Assembly: GCA_016722045.1 (NCBI GenBank)
Contig: JADKGY010000035.1
Location: 124,001-188,000 of the forward strand
DNA length: 64,000 nucleotides
Direction: 5' to 3'
Origin: Candidatus Opimibacter skivensis
GTDB taxonomy: Bacteria > Bacteroidota > Bacteroidia > Chitinophagales > Saprospiraceae
The notes beneath the pieces were generated by a model. It saw only the letters and a list, made by a program, of their open reading frames with translations. It searched no databases and was not told the origin of the DNA. Within the stretch, counting starts at the first letter, position 1, and every line of letters starts with the position of its first letter. The position numbers and the translations under genes are program-made. Below, piece after piece: positions 8,062-17,560 of this stretch.

Positions 8062-11000
8062 TCACAATTCCTCAGACATTATCTTCCATACTGTATGTGT
8101 ATCCCTGGTACCATGCGGCGTGATAAAATACCCAAAGTGATGATTAGATACCGGTTCCGGAATGATGTTTTGCATTTTACGTCCTTCCCATAGTTCTTTG
8201 CACTGCAGACTTTTCACCGGCGCGAATAAATCATTTGGCTCGTTATTATTCATTGCCTTCCCCAGTCTGAGTTGAGCACTTTGTATAAACCCATCAAAGC
8301 CACTTCCTTCAATATTCAACCCTGCCGCATCGGCAGAAATCACCGTGTAGCGAACACCGGGATCCTGGCTGCTATTGAGCCTGTTGATAAAATCAGATGA
8401 CGGATCTATCTGCGCTATCGATCCGCTCAGATCTGTAGCTCCTTTCAAAAACTTAAGTAGTATACCTGAAAAAGGAACAATCTTCGGAATGAAATTAATC
8501 GCCAGATCCAAAAATGATTTCGCCCATTTCAGATAGCCATCAATCTTGCCGTATGAAGATCCATTATTAGGTGTGCCTACCAATACACAATGATCGATGT
8601 ACTTATTTCCTCCTTCTTGTTCGACAATCCATCGTGCTATCAATCCACCGATCGAATGACTGATGATCGTGATCTTCCGATCATCCTTTCCAAAACCAAG
8701 ATCCTCAAGTGCTTTTTTCAATGCAGTAGCCGTCTCTAAAAGCGGTGTATTAAGGCTTTCATAATCATAAACAAGAATGAGATCATAGGCATCGATCTTT
8801 TCAGCAGGAAGATTATCTTTCAAAGCATTCACCATACCCAGGCCATCACCACCGAAGCCATGAAGTACCAACAATACTTTTTTCGCTTTCGATACTTTAA
8901 GGCCAAGACTTTCACGAGTAAGTTCCAGTGTTCCATCCGCCTTTTTATCAACATACCTCAATTGATTGACATCCTGCTGGCCCAGTATGAGTTTACACAA
9001 TGTCATTTTTAGTGTTTGAAATATGCCTCGCTCACCAGATGCACCGGGATCGGAAGTGACCATCTGTGGTATTTCTCTGACTCTGATATGTGTCCCTTGT
9101 TCATCCGATACCGTGTCGCCGATCACGTGAAAAAACTTACCATCAAAAGCGACGGGAAGGATCACCTCATTGTCATTCATGATTTGCTTAAGCGATATTT
9201 CCAGCGGTTCGTTTTCAAGCGAAGATGGATCTGCCAATTCGATGTTATTGATCTCAATCACATTTTGTGATAGTGTGCTTCGGCTTGGACTGAAATCTAC
9301 CATTTGCATCTGTTCATTCTGCAATCGTGCAAATGCGTGGATCGGACCACCACTTCTTGAATTTAATTCGGCCTGTCCGATACTGACAGAGCCTTTCACT
9401 GATGGATGTGCTTTGATTGTGATATTCCCATCAGCAAGAGATATGTTATTCGTAGGATTCAATGTATTGTCCTGGCGTACCATTGTCACTGCGATCATCT
9501 TGGATGTCCAGTCATCAAATACTTTCTGAGGTGTAGGTTCGCCAAGTATATCACGATGTATGCCCAATCCACTTTGAAGAAATTGTTGATGATCCAAAGG
9601 TTCGGTAGTGACCAACAATTTAAAATAACAAGTGTCCTCTACATCATTTTTTGCAGGACCCCAACCCAAGGTCTTCTTCCACAACGGAAGCTCCACATGT
9701 GATTTGTCCTCATATTCAAAAGCCCTGTAGACAATCTCTTCACCCGGACATGAAATCGAATAATCAAATGCTATAAATAGTAAATAGAAATATAAAGGTT
9801 GTTGAATATTCTCAAGATGCACGACAGGACGAAATGCAGGAAAACGATTTTCCAGTTCTTCACTCTTTGCAAATATCCGGACCTGAGGTTCAGTATGTTT
9901 TTTAATCTCTCCGGCCTCATTGATTTCGTGCAATTCAAATCGGCACATATCTGCCACTTTCGATGAGCGGCTTTTGTTTTCCAATTCAATGATCCGTCGC
10001 CAATGCACTATTTTATCCAATGCATCCATCACGGTGATCATATGCTCAGGACTGCTGCCATCCGTGACAAATGCTTTTCTGTTTTTGTCAAGATCCATCA
10101 CGGTGATGCCGCTCTGATCGGCTATGACTTCAATGGAGGCCTTGTCATCTTTCTGAGCCCAAAGTATATTTTTTGATTTCAGACTTTCATTTGATGTGAT
10201 CGATTGTATGATCTGAGCATCTCCTGTCAACTTCACTATTTCAGCAGGCGCAGGTAAATGTCGGATCGTAGCACAATACGTTGGTTTATCACTGACTAAA
10301 CTCTTCAAAAAACTACTCACACCCAGATTGCCTTCAATATCAATTTTGCTCAATTGAGCACCGACTGATTTGATGACTGCTGTACTGACGTGTTTCTTTT
10401 CGGGTGGTGATGTATAAATATCAAGTTCGATAGGACTGGACGGTGCTGTAGGTAAACCATGTATAGCGCCGCACTTGACATACCAGTCTCCGTCTTTGAC
10501 GATCACTTCGTACACATCACGCTCACCCGTCGGCGAACCTTCAAGGAATCGAACATATGGATCAAAATTCTGAATGGTTTCGAACTGTGGGGTTTGATTT
10601 TCACGCGTCTGCTCGACTGTGGATCTGGCGCGAATAAAAAGATCTGTGTAACTCAGATTTCCTTTTGAGGCCTCAAGTGCTTTGATCAGACCAGATGTAA
10701 ATGCTCCACCCTGAGGAAGGTCTCCCGCCAATTGTACACTCTTGCACGCAGTAAGAAGCACGTGCCTTGCAGAAGGTACTTCAAGTGTTTTTTGTTTCGC
10801 ATAATAGCCATTGACATATGAATCCAGCGTACGTGTGCCTCCTGTGGATGGCGCATTACGAACGCCCCATTCAATATTCGAACCTGCATCACGAGTGCCG
10901 GATCCGCTATGACAACAATCGAGAGAGACGACAATATGCGGAGGACCAGCCGGGTTTTTTGTTGCGAGTTCGTTGAGCAGTACTGCCAGTTCTTTATCGG

Positions 11001-11358
11001 CCAGATTATTGGCTCCACCGATACGGCTGTCGATGCAGATTAAAGTCTGGTCTTTCCCATTGGGTTCCAATGCCAGGAATTCAGGGGCTGTCTTTTCCTC
11101 ACTACCATGGCCACTGTAATGAAACCAGGCTACATCATCAGGACCTGCCGCACCGAGATGATCACGGAAACCACTGATAATATTGGCATATGTGGCGGTT
11201 TCATTCTCCAATATTTTGATTTTGAGATTAAAATCCTTTGCACAATAGTCATTGAGGTATCCTTCGATCTGGTTGATATCCTTGATGCAGCCGTTCAATT
11301 TCGGAAGAGGAGCGGGGTAGTCATTGATGCCGACGAGAAGGACGTATAGATTTTTCAT
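8062..11358 (-). CDS. Caspase-family (C14) protease fused to alpha/beta hydrolase
   Basis: The N-terminal about 270 residues are a caspase/metacaspase-like domain: opening YVLLVGINDYP, catalytic His84 in YSGHGS, and catalytic Cys149 in LDCCHSG. Residues about 280-750 are mostly beta-rich and unassigned. The C-terminus from about 785 is an alpha/beta hydrolase (LLVLHGFGGDG oxyanion region, nucleophile Ser902 in SHSIGG, candidate His1073/1074 in SNHHFGYF). No signal peptide, so probably cytoplasmic. A protease that could release or activate a lipase/esterase effector is an attractive reading, but it is inference. It lies 109 bp downstream of hipA on the same strand and may be co-transcribed with hipBA. 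The length of 1098 residues argues for a multidomain effector rather than a housekeeping enzyme. Confidence 0.88.
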   Translation of the reverse strand: MKNLYVLLVGINDYPAPLPKLNGCIKDINQIEGYLNDYCAKDFNLKIKILENETATYANIISGFRDHLGAAGPDDVAWFHYSGHGSEEKTAPEFLALEPNGKDQTLICIDSRIGGANNLADKELAVLLNELATKNPAGPPHIVVSLDCCHSGSGTRDAGSNIEWGVRNAPSTGGTRTLDSYVNGYYAKQKTLEVPSARHVLLTACKSVQLAGDLPQGGAFTSGLIKALEASKGNLSYTDLFIRARSTVEQTRENQTPQFETIQNFDPYVRFLEGSPTGERDVYEVIVKDGDWYVKCGAIHGLPTAPSSPIELDIYTSPPEKKHVSTAVIKSVGAQLSKIDIEGNLGVSSFLKSLVSDKPTYCATIRHLPAPAEIVKLTGDAQIIQSITSNESLKSKNILWAQKDDKASIEVIADQSGITVMDLDKNRKAFVTDGSSPEHMITVMDALDKIVHWRRIIELENKSRSSKVADMCRFELHEINEAGEIKKHTEPQVRIFAKSEELENRFPAFRPVVHLENIQQPLYFYLLFIAFDYSISCPGEEIVYRAFEYEDKSHVELPLWKKTLGWGPAKNDVEDTCYFKLLVTTEPLDHQQFLQSGLGIHRDILGEPTPQKVFDDWTSKMIAVTMVRQDNTLNPTNNISLADGNITIKAHPSVKGSVSIGQAELNSRSGGPIHAFARLQNEQMQMVDFSPSRSTLSQNVIEINNIELADPSSLENEPLEISLKQIMNDNEVILPVAFDGKFFHVIGDTVSDEQGTHIRVREIPQMVTSDPGASGERGIFQTLKMTLCKLILGQQDVNQLRYVDKKADGTLELTRESLGLKVSKAKKVLLVLHGFGGDGLGMVNALKDNLPAEKIDAYDLILVYDYESLNTPLLETATALKKALEDLGFGKDDRKITIISHSIGGLIARWIVEQEGGNKYIDHCVLVGTPNNGSSYGKIDGYLKWAKSFLDLAINFIPKIVPFSGILLKFLKGATDLSGSIAQIDPSSDFINRLNSSQDPGVRYTVISADAAGLNIEGSGFDGFIQSAQLRLGKAMNNNEPNDLFAPVKSLQCKELWEGRKMQNIIPEPVSNHHFGYFITPHGTRDTHTVWKIMSEEL

Positions 11359-11467
11359 GTTGATTCAGATTTGATACAATGCGGCGGGAAATTACATTTT
11401 CTGTAGCATTGAAAGAGGAGAAAATATATAAAATTAAAGGTAGAGAAATAAGAGCTTACAAACTCAT

Positions 11468-12718
11468 TTAATACCTGAATGCGGCACTCATCAATTCTTG
11501 TTCTCCTCGTGAAATTCCAATCCGTGTTGCAAACTTTTTCCAATCACGCACAGTAGTTTTTATTTCTTTTATGATGGTATTCATCTCAGCATTTGTAAGT
11601 TGAAAATATTCTCCTACACTTTTCGCCAGATCAAAGTCCAGTGCATTATTATGTGAATCAATATTCAAAGCAAGTCCATGTTTATCTACTGAAGGATTGA
11701 TATCATAAGCAGGGGATAAAATCCAGCCTTTATCTGTCAGGATAAACCCATGATTCCGTAAGTGATCATCTGTATTGGAAACAGAAATATGAAAAACAAT
11801 TCGACGCCAGAGCTGGTGCAAATCTTTTTTATTCCTTGCTCCATGATACTGAATGAATTCAGCAATATCCAGATAGCCTGGTGGATTGTCTTTGATGGTG
11901 TCTTCATTATGTCCTGTCATCGTCATCGCAGATGCAAAATGGATGCGTTCACCCTGCTGCCGGTCAAAACGTCTTGAAAAAAAAGTATGAAATTTTCCCG
12001 CCACTTTTTCAATTCTCGATTCAGGCATCAATACACCACATTGAAATGCCAATTTGCTTGTTAAATATTCCCATGCTGCTTTGTCTATTGTATCACCCTT
12101 TGATGGAAACTTGGCAATCCACAACTGCCCGTCGACATTTGTAACATTTGCTTTTGGACGTGCCCCACCCAATGAAGAACCCGGTGCCATCAATATAGCA
12201 AGCCATTTTTTTACTTCTGCACTGTCTCCATCACTTTCCAACACCTCGGCTCCATGTTGCAGATCTCTAATACTTGTCCAGGGTGGTGTAGGCATATGAT
12301 GACTGTCATCCAGAAAAGGCCCTTCCTTGTCCAACTTAAATCGCAATGCACCCATCCTGGTATTGTCATATACACCAAGTAAAAAATCAATATCGTGTAA
12401 AACTGGTGGCGGTTTACCAGCCTCTTTGGCGATCTGTGCTGCCCGACGCTTCATTAAAGTCCTTCCCCAGGTATCGGGCATCGAATCCATGAACATTCCA
12501 AAATTCTCTTTACCCATCGGGTATTGTTGACCTGAATACCAGCCAATATCAGGATCAAGTAAATGCTGTTCCCTGGAATGAATCCACTCGTGATCATACT
12601 CAAAACTAAATGCCTTTTTACCCTTCGCCTGTTGCGCACTGAGTACACCAATACATTTTGGTTCCGGCATCCCTAGCCAATGCGCATATACCAATATGCT
12701 GGTCCTAACAGGTGCCAT
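11468..12718 (-). CDS. hipA: HipA-family serine/threonine kinase toxin
   Basis: 416 residues, the usual HipA length. It has the P-loop-like SSLGGARPKA at 181-190, the ATP-binding Lys203 (IAKF), the catalytic loop NTDDHLRNHG with Asp317, and the metal-binding Asp339 in SPAYDINPS. In E. coli the enzyme phosphorylates glutamyl-tRNA synthetase and causes growth arrest; the target here is unknown. All catalytic residues look intact. The start ATG is 2 bp after the hipB stop codon, so the pair is translationally coupled. Its position between two caspase-superfamily genes is unusual. Confidence 0.93.
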   Translation of the reverse strand: MAPVRTSILVYAHWLGMPEPKCIGVLSAQQAKGKKAFSFEYDHEWIHSREQHLLDPDIGWYSGQQYPMGKENFGMFMDSMPDTWGRTLMKRRAAQIAKEAGKPPPVLHDIDFLLGVYDNTRMGALRFKLDKEGPFLDDSHHMPTPPWTSIRDLQHGAEVLESDGDSAEVKKWLAILMAPGSSLGGARPKANVTNVDGQLWIAKFPSKGDTIDKAAWEYLTSKLAFQCGVLMPESRIEKVAGKFHTFFSRRFDRQQGERIHFASAMTMTGHNEDTIKDNPPGYLDIAEFIQYHGARNKKDLHQLWRRIVFHISVSNTDDHLRNHGFILTDKGWILSPAYDINPSVDKHGLALNIDSHNNALDFDLAKSVGEYFQLTNAEMNTIIKEIKTTVRDWKKFATRIGISRGEQELMSAAFRY

Positions 12719-12720
12719 GA

Positions 12721-13017
12721 TTATTTATTTCCAATTAAATCGAGGTCCTGCAATTTTCTTCCATATTCATCATCTGCCGCCAGTTTCAGAAAATCATCCT
12801 GCAACCCTAATACGCGAAGAGTATTGAAGTAGGCTGACACGGAAACAGTTCCGCTGCCTTTCTCAATTTTGTATAGAGTTGTTCGATCAATACCAGCACG
12901 TTCAGCCACTTGCAGTGTGGTTAATTTTCTGCGTTTTCTGGCTAACCTAATGTTTTCTCCTACCTTTTCCAATACCTTTTGATATTTCGGAAATAATACC
13001 TGCTTTTTACGACTCAT
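12721..13017 (-). CDS. hipB: HipB-like HTH antitoxin
   Basis: About 98 residues from the ATG at 13017 (MSRKKQVLFPKYQ). The open frame extends upstream to 13110, but that extension would run over the operator-like repeat at 13024-13043, so the shorter start is preferred. An XRE-type helix-turn-helix (NIRLARKRRKLTTLQVAERAG, continuing to TTLYKIEKG) covers about 20-75. It should bind HipA and repress the operon through the palindrome just upstream. It is first in the hipB-hipA order, as in E. coli. Confidence 0.9.
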   Translation of the reverse strand: MSRKKQVLFPKYQKVLEKVGENIRLARKRRKLTTLQVAERAGIDRTTLYKIEKGSGTVSVSAYFNTLRVLGLQDDFLKLAADDEYGRKLQDLDLIGNK

Positions 13018-13023
13018 TACAAA

Positions 13024-13043
13024 TTGTGGTATATTATCCACAA
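13024..13043. promoter_or_regulatory. Probable HipB operator
   Basis: TTGTGG and CCACAA are exact reverse complements separated by 8 bp, 6 bp upstream of the hipB start. The N8 spacing between inverted arms matches the known E. coli HipB operators (TATCC-N8-GGATA), although the arms differ. It lies in the 260-bp divergent intergenic region shared with the CHAT gene, so HipB could influence both operons. That extension is inference. Confidence 0.6.
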
Positions 13044-13277
13044 AAATAGTCTTTTCGTCGATAATATGCATCAAATATATGCGAATAGTAGGCTTATGCA
13101 CTAAAGGCAAATAATAAACGACTTTTACAAATTCTATTATCTCTGCATGAGAGAAGTCAGATTATTGCTTTCTTAATCTTCAGATGATAAAGAAAAAATC
13201 ATTCCTTGAAAATTAAGATTGAACAATTGTAATTTGGACCCAATTCAATATTTTCTCCTTTCAATTGCCTCTCACCC

Positions 13278-15023
13278 ATGGATGTTATTTCCCTAGCCTT
13301 TGCCAATGACCGGACAAACCCGCTTCTCACCCTGCAGGAAGAAGACAATAATCTGTTTAAAATATTGTCGCCGCGTCAGCTCAAACAACACTATATCCTG
13401 ATGCGGGATTCGTATGCATCAATTGAGACTGTAACAAATACAATCGCCCAGGCCAAAGATCAGTTAAGGATCTTTCTGTATAGCGGCCATGCCGGAAGAG
13501 ATAAACTCGTCCTCGAAGGCCAATCTGCTGATGCTGCAGGCATAGCTTATCTCTTAGGTCAGTGCCCAAATCTCCAGCTTGTCTTTCTCAATGGTTGCTC
13601 CACGAAAGGACAGGTCTATAACTTACTACAAAAAGGCATCCCCGTCATTATCGCCACCAGCGCCCCGATCGAAGACAAAAAAGCATCCGAATTCTCTTCC
13701 CGTTTTTTCCAGGCGATGAACGATCAATGCTCCATCAAAGAAGCATTCGAACTCGCCAAAGGAGAACTCATCACACGACATCCGGATATCAAAGCAGACA
13801 TCTACAATATCCTTGACGAGCCCGGTACGAAAGCAGATGAATCCCTGTGGGGACTTTACGTGCTTCCTGAAAAAGCCATCAGCCTTGAATGGAAACTCAA
13901 TGCAAATGCAGAATCGACTCCTGTAGGAAATTTCGTTCCCAATGAATTGCTCATCGATACATTGATGGTATCACTCGCTCCATACAGAGAAGAGATCAAG
14001 AAAATGGTTGATGATGAAGACGCCGGAGCAACAAAAAGTATTTTAGATAAACGAGAAGCCATACTACGAGCTATCCCTCATCCTGTCAGCGAACAATTGC
14101 GAAAATTATTAGTAGATGAAGAACCCGGTTCAGGTGGTCAGACATTTTACAACCAGGTAGGTCTGTCACGGTTGCAACAAATCATCATCATCTACAATAC
14201 GCTGATTGAATTACTTGGCTTTACCATTCTTGCCGACTTATGGGAGATCGCGGTGAATGGTGAAAAGCTTACTATCGCCGATGCAGTTAAGGCAAAGCTC
14301 AAAGAATTTTTCCTCTCCTCTGTCGGTGGTACGAGTACACAGAAATTCCTTGACCTGATGTCTACGGCTAAGCAGATCATGGATGCATCAGGCAAAAAAT
14401 GTTTTATAGAAGAACTACACGCACTCTCCGATACATACGACTCAAAAGGACCTTTGTATGATGCTGTATCCTATCTTGAATTTGCTCAAAATAAAGCTGC
14501 CGAAAAAGCATTGCCTGCCGAAGAAGCAAAAGAAATCTGCATCAACAGTGAACAGAAACTGGCTGAACTATTCAAACATCTGGGTTTTGTCACCAATTAT
14601 ATCATGGCCTCCATCAAGGATATTGATGTACTGAAATACAAACGGTTTCTTAAAACAAAATACAAGCACAATGTCGTCAAGCTCGAACAACGATTTGTAG
14701 GCCTTGCAGTCAACCAGGAAATTGAAGAGGATGCACTCGATAGTAATTCTGTCCTGATCATTAAAAAAGATCAACCAAAGCTATCCCTCAATCTAAGCCC
14801 ATTCATCATTGATGAAAATGCTTTTGATGATAAAGCCAGTATCGCCAAGCTGTATTTTTTCGACCGCTTTGATAAAGCTTCGGGTACATATGTGTATAAG
14901 CATGTGTACAAACCTCTGGATGCACCACTACTCATACAACAACAAAAAAACTTTAAAGTCCTCAGGGATCAATTTGATGCGTTCTCCAATTCTGTATTTC
15001 AACAACCACTGCAAAACTTATGA
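13278..15023 (+). CDS. CHAT-domain (caspase-like) protease
   Basis: The N-terminal about 190 residues form a CHAT domain: FLYSGHAG with catalytic His71, FLNGCSTK with catalytic Cys107, then PVIIATSAPIEDKKASEF and FFQAMN, as in the caspase HetF-associated family. The remaining about 390 residues are mostly helical and hydrophilic and resemble no family I can name; they may bind the partner NTPase. Its stop overlaps the start of the STAND gene by 4 bp (ATGA), so the two are translationally coupled and probably act together. CHAT plus STAND pairs are known from predicted bacterial conflict and programmed-death systems. It is divergent from hipBA. Cytoplasmic; no signal peptide. Confidence 0.88.
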   Translation: MDVISLAFANDRTNPLLTLQEEDNNLFKILSPRQLKQHYILMRDSYASIETVTNTIAQAKDQLRIFLYSGHAGRDKLVLEGQSADAAGIAYLLGQCPNLQLVFLNGCSTKGQVYNLLQKGIPVIIATSAPIEDKKASEFSSRFFQAMNDQCSIKEAFELAKGELITRHPDIKADIYNILDEPGTKADESLWGLYVLPEKAISLEWKLNANAESTPVGNFVPNELLIDTLMVSLAPYREEIKKMVDDEDAGATKSILDKREAILRAIPHPVSEQLRKLLVDEEPGSGGQTFYNQVGLSRLQQIIIIYNTLIELLGFTILADLWEIAVNGEKLTIADAVKAKLKEFFLSSVGGTSTQKFLDLMSTAKQIMDASGKKCFIEELHALSDTYDSKGPLYDAVSYLEFAQNKAAEKALPAEEAKEICINSEQKLAELFKHLGFVTNYIMASIKDIDVLKYKRFLKTKYKHNVVKLEQRFVGLAVNQEIEEDALDSNSVLIIKKDQPKLSLNLSPFIIDENAFDDKASIAKLYFFDRFDKASGTYVYKHVYKPLDAPLLIQQQKNFKVLRDQFDAFSNSVFQQPLQNL

Positions 15024-17386
15024 AGAGCCCCTTTAAATTTCTGGACGCCTTTACACTTCAGGATAAGGATTCGTTCTTCGGTCGTGACCAGGAAATCGAA
15101 ACCATCTATTCGCTCGTCTTCAAGACGCCAATGCTACTTGTATACGGCTTGAGTGGTACAGGTAAAACATCGTTGGTACAATGCGGATTGGCCAGCAGGT
15201 TTGACGGACCGGATTGGTATCCCATTTTTATTCGCAGAAATGACAATATCAACATGTCGACCGCGACTGCAATGAATCATGCATTAGGTAATCTTGCTAA
15301 AGAAACCCTTGCTGAAAATGTTTCTATTTTATTACGGAAGACATTGCGCCCTGTTTATCTTCTGTTTGATCAGTTTGAAGAATTATTTATTCTCGGCCAT
15401 GAGGATGAACAAAAAACATTCATGAACTCTCTTCGGGAACTGCTGGATGCTCAACTTCCATCCAAGATCATCCTGATCATGCGTGAGGAATACATCGGAC
15501 AATTGTACAATTATGAAACCTTGATTCCTGAGCTTTTTGATTTCAGGTTCAGAGTAGAACCCATGGGTCCGGGGAAAATAAAAAATGTGATCGAGTCTTC
15601 TTTTGAAAAATTCAACATTCATCTGGCTGAACCGAAAGATGAATTGCTCGATGCGATGGTGCATAATATCAGTGATCCGAGAGCAGGCATTACACTACCC
15701 TATCTCCAGGTTTATCTGGATATGCTGTATCGCGATAAATACAAAAAGCAGTATGGCACTGTTGAGCAAACGGCTTTCCCAAAAATTGATATTTCTAAAA
15801 GTGATATAGAAAGCATCGGAAAGATTGACAATGTCCTGGAGCGATTCCTTGATGATCAGACTAAAGAATTGCGTGGTCAGCTATCCACAAAATTTAAGAA
15901 TGTAAATCCGAATGTCATCCAGCAAGTTCTTGATATTTTTGTCAGTGAAGAAGGTACTAAACGACCGGTCGCTTACAAACAATCAGGTAATGATATCGTG
16001 CTCACTGATGATACAGCTTCTCCGCTGAAAGAAGTTCCTGCACCATTACTTACAGAAATTCTTACAAGCCTGCAGAGTGATCGTATCCTGCGACGTAGTG
16101 ATGAGAATTTTGAACTGGCGCATGACAGTCTTGCGCTCGTCATTGATGGTAAAAGATCTGAATCACAACGACAGCTTCAGAATGTTCGTAAGCGACTTTT
16201 GAATGCATATGAAGAATATCAAAAGACCGGAGCATTCTTGAATCAAAAACAACTTGCTTCATTCGAAGAATATCTTCCTCACCTAGGCCTGTCAAAAGAG
16301 ATAAGCCTGTTTATGGATAAATGTGAAGAAGAAGTAGTAAGAAAAAATGCAGAAGAAAAAGACCGGCTCCAGGCAGAAAACCGAATAACACAACAGAAGA
16401 AACTTGCACGAACACGCGGTATATGGCTATCCATCGCCTGTATACTTGCCGCAATTGCTGTTTTTATGGCGTATCAATCCAGGAAAAAAGCAATCGAATT
16501 AGAAATAAAGTCTGCAGCTCTTCAGGTTGAAAAAGAAAAATCAAATCATCAACTGGATTCTATCGCCAATATTCTGATCCAGGTGGATCAGCAGTTTGGA
16601 ATGATGGACTCCATCGTGAAAGGAGAGTTACCGTATTCGGATCTCGTCAAATCGGTCATCACTCTAAAATCACTGGTTCGGAATGATACGATGAAGGCTT
16701 CAGAAATGGCAGCGCAATATATCTCTGTGATCAGGATACTGACCTCAGCAAATATTGAACAGGGAGCTGAAAAGGCAAAGGAAGATTCAATCTTCAATAC
16801 ATCACATGTCAATCTTGTCTTACTTCTGAATACACCTCAACCAAAGGAATATATCCAGGTGAAATGGATGAAAGCTAACGGAAATGTGATCGGTGATCCT
16901 TATTATCTGAATGTAAAGTCAGATTCCAGCCAGACATGGGTCACTGCCACGACCACTATCAAGGATACCGGAGAATATCGCGTAGCGATCTTCAATAGTA
17001 TTGGAGTGGAAGTCGGCCGTCATTATTTCAGGATCAAAGCAGCAGCTGTCAATGAAGTAAGCATGACAGAAACAAGTAAATTCATCACCATGGCATCAGG
17101 AAGTATTGAGTCTCCAGGTCAGGAAACGAACAGCTTTAAGAAAGGACAAATGATCCACTACTGGTTCAGAATCAATAGCCCAAAAGGTGGAGATATCCTA
17201 CTGGTAAAATTAATGGGACCTGACAACAAAAAAGTATGGGAAGACAAATTCACTACAGCTGTCAATACTGATAAAGGATTTCGGGGACATAGTTTCCATG
17301 GTGCAAAAGCATCAGGTAAATTTTATATCAAAATAGTCAATGCCAAGGGAGATGAATTGGCCGGACATGAGATAACGATAGAATAA
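15020..17386 (+). CDS. Membrane-anchored STAND-type NTPase (nSTAND), partner of CHAT protease
   Basis: An N-terminal P-loop NTPase: Walker A GLSGTGKT at 43-50, and Walker B VYLLFDQFEEL with Asp117 and Glu120/121. A sensor-like IMREEY (153-158) and LAHDSLA (367-373) are typical of the nSTAND helical region. A coiled coil (about 435-465) leads into one membrane segment (about 467-485), a second charged helix (about 488-530) and two beta-rich modules to residue 788 (one starting near SHVNLVLLLN, one near KGQMIHYWFR). By positive-inside logic the NTPase is cytoplasmic and the beta modules are outside. This suggests a signal passed across the membrane to the coupled CHAT protease; this is inference. 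WD40 or TPR sensor repeats, common in relatives, are absent. Confidence 0.87.
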   Translation: MKSPFKFLDAFTLQDKDSFFGRDQEIETIYSLVFKTPMLLVYGLSGTGKTSLVQCGLASRFDGPDWYPIFIRRNDNINMSTATAMNHALGNLAKETLAENVSILLRKTLRPVYLLFDQFEELFILGHEDEQKTFMNSLRELLDAQLPSKIILIMREEYIGQLYNYETLIPELFDFRFRVEPMGPGKIKNVIESSFEKFNIHLAEPKDELLDAMVHNISDPRAGITLPYLQVYLDMLYRDKYKKQYGTVEQTAFPKIDISKSDIESIGKIDNVLERFLDDQTKELRGQLSTKFKNVNPNVIQQVLDIFVSEEGTKRPVAYKQSGNDIVLTDDTASPLKEVPAPLLTEILTSLQSDRILRRSDENFELAHDSLALVIDGKRSESQRQLQNVRKRLLNAYEEYQKTGAFLNQKQLASFEEYLPHLGLSKEISLFMDKCEEEVVRKNAEEKDRLQAENRITQQKKLARTRGIWLSIACILAAIAVFMAYQSRKKAIELEIKSAALQVEKEKSNHQLDSIANILIQVDQQFGMMDSIVKGELPYSDLVKSVITLKSLVRNDTMKASEMAAQYISVIRILTSANIEQGAEKAKEDSIFNTSHVNLVLLLNTPQPKEYIQVKWMKANGNVIGDPYYLNVKSDSSQTWVTATTTIKDTGEYRVAIFNSIGVEVGRHYFRIKAAAVNEVSMTETSKFITMASGSIESPGQETNSFKKGQMIHYWFRINSPKGGDILLVKLMGPDNKKVWEDKFTTAVNTDKGFRGHSFHGAKASGKFYIKIVNAKGDELAGHEITIE

Positions 17387-17560
17387 CGAGTAACGAAAAA
17401 CGAGTAACGAGTAAAGAGCAACAAATGTCGATTGTCGCTTTCTATGTGGTAATAACTTTTTTATTGTTGTCTTTAAGCACCTTCACTAGTTCAATAATTG
17501 TCTGAATTCAAGGCACAGCCTTGATGACACCACGACGTCGGTCAACCGACGCCGAACGGT
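17387..17560. repeat. Stop-anchored CGAGTAA heptamers and small hairpin
   Basis: Immediately after the TAA stop (17384-17386) come CGAGTAA, CGAAAAA, CGAGTAA, CGAGTAA and AGAGCAA (17387-17421). A short hairpin CGTCGG-TCAA-CCGACG lies at about 17535-17550 between convergent genes. Nothing else is recognised. Confidence 0.8.

Noticed and set aside
8062..17386. Prophage or integrative element
   Set aside because: No integrase, phage structural genes, tRNA target or attachment-site duplication is visible at the edges.
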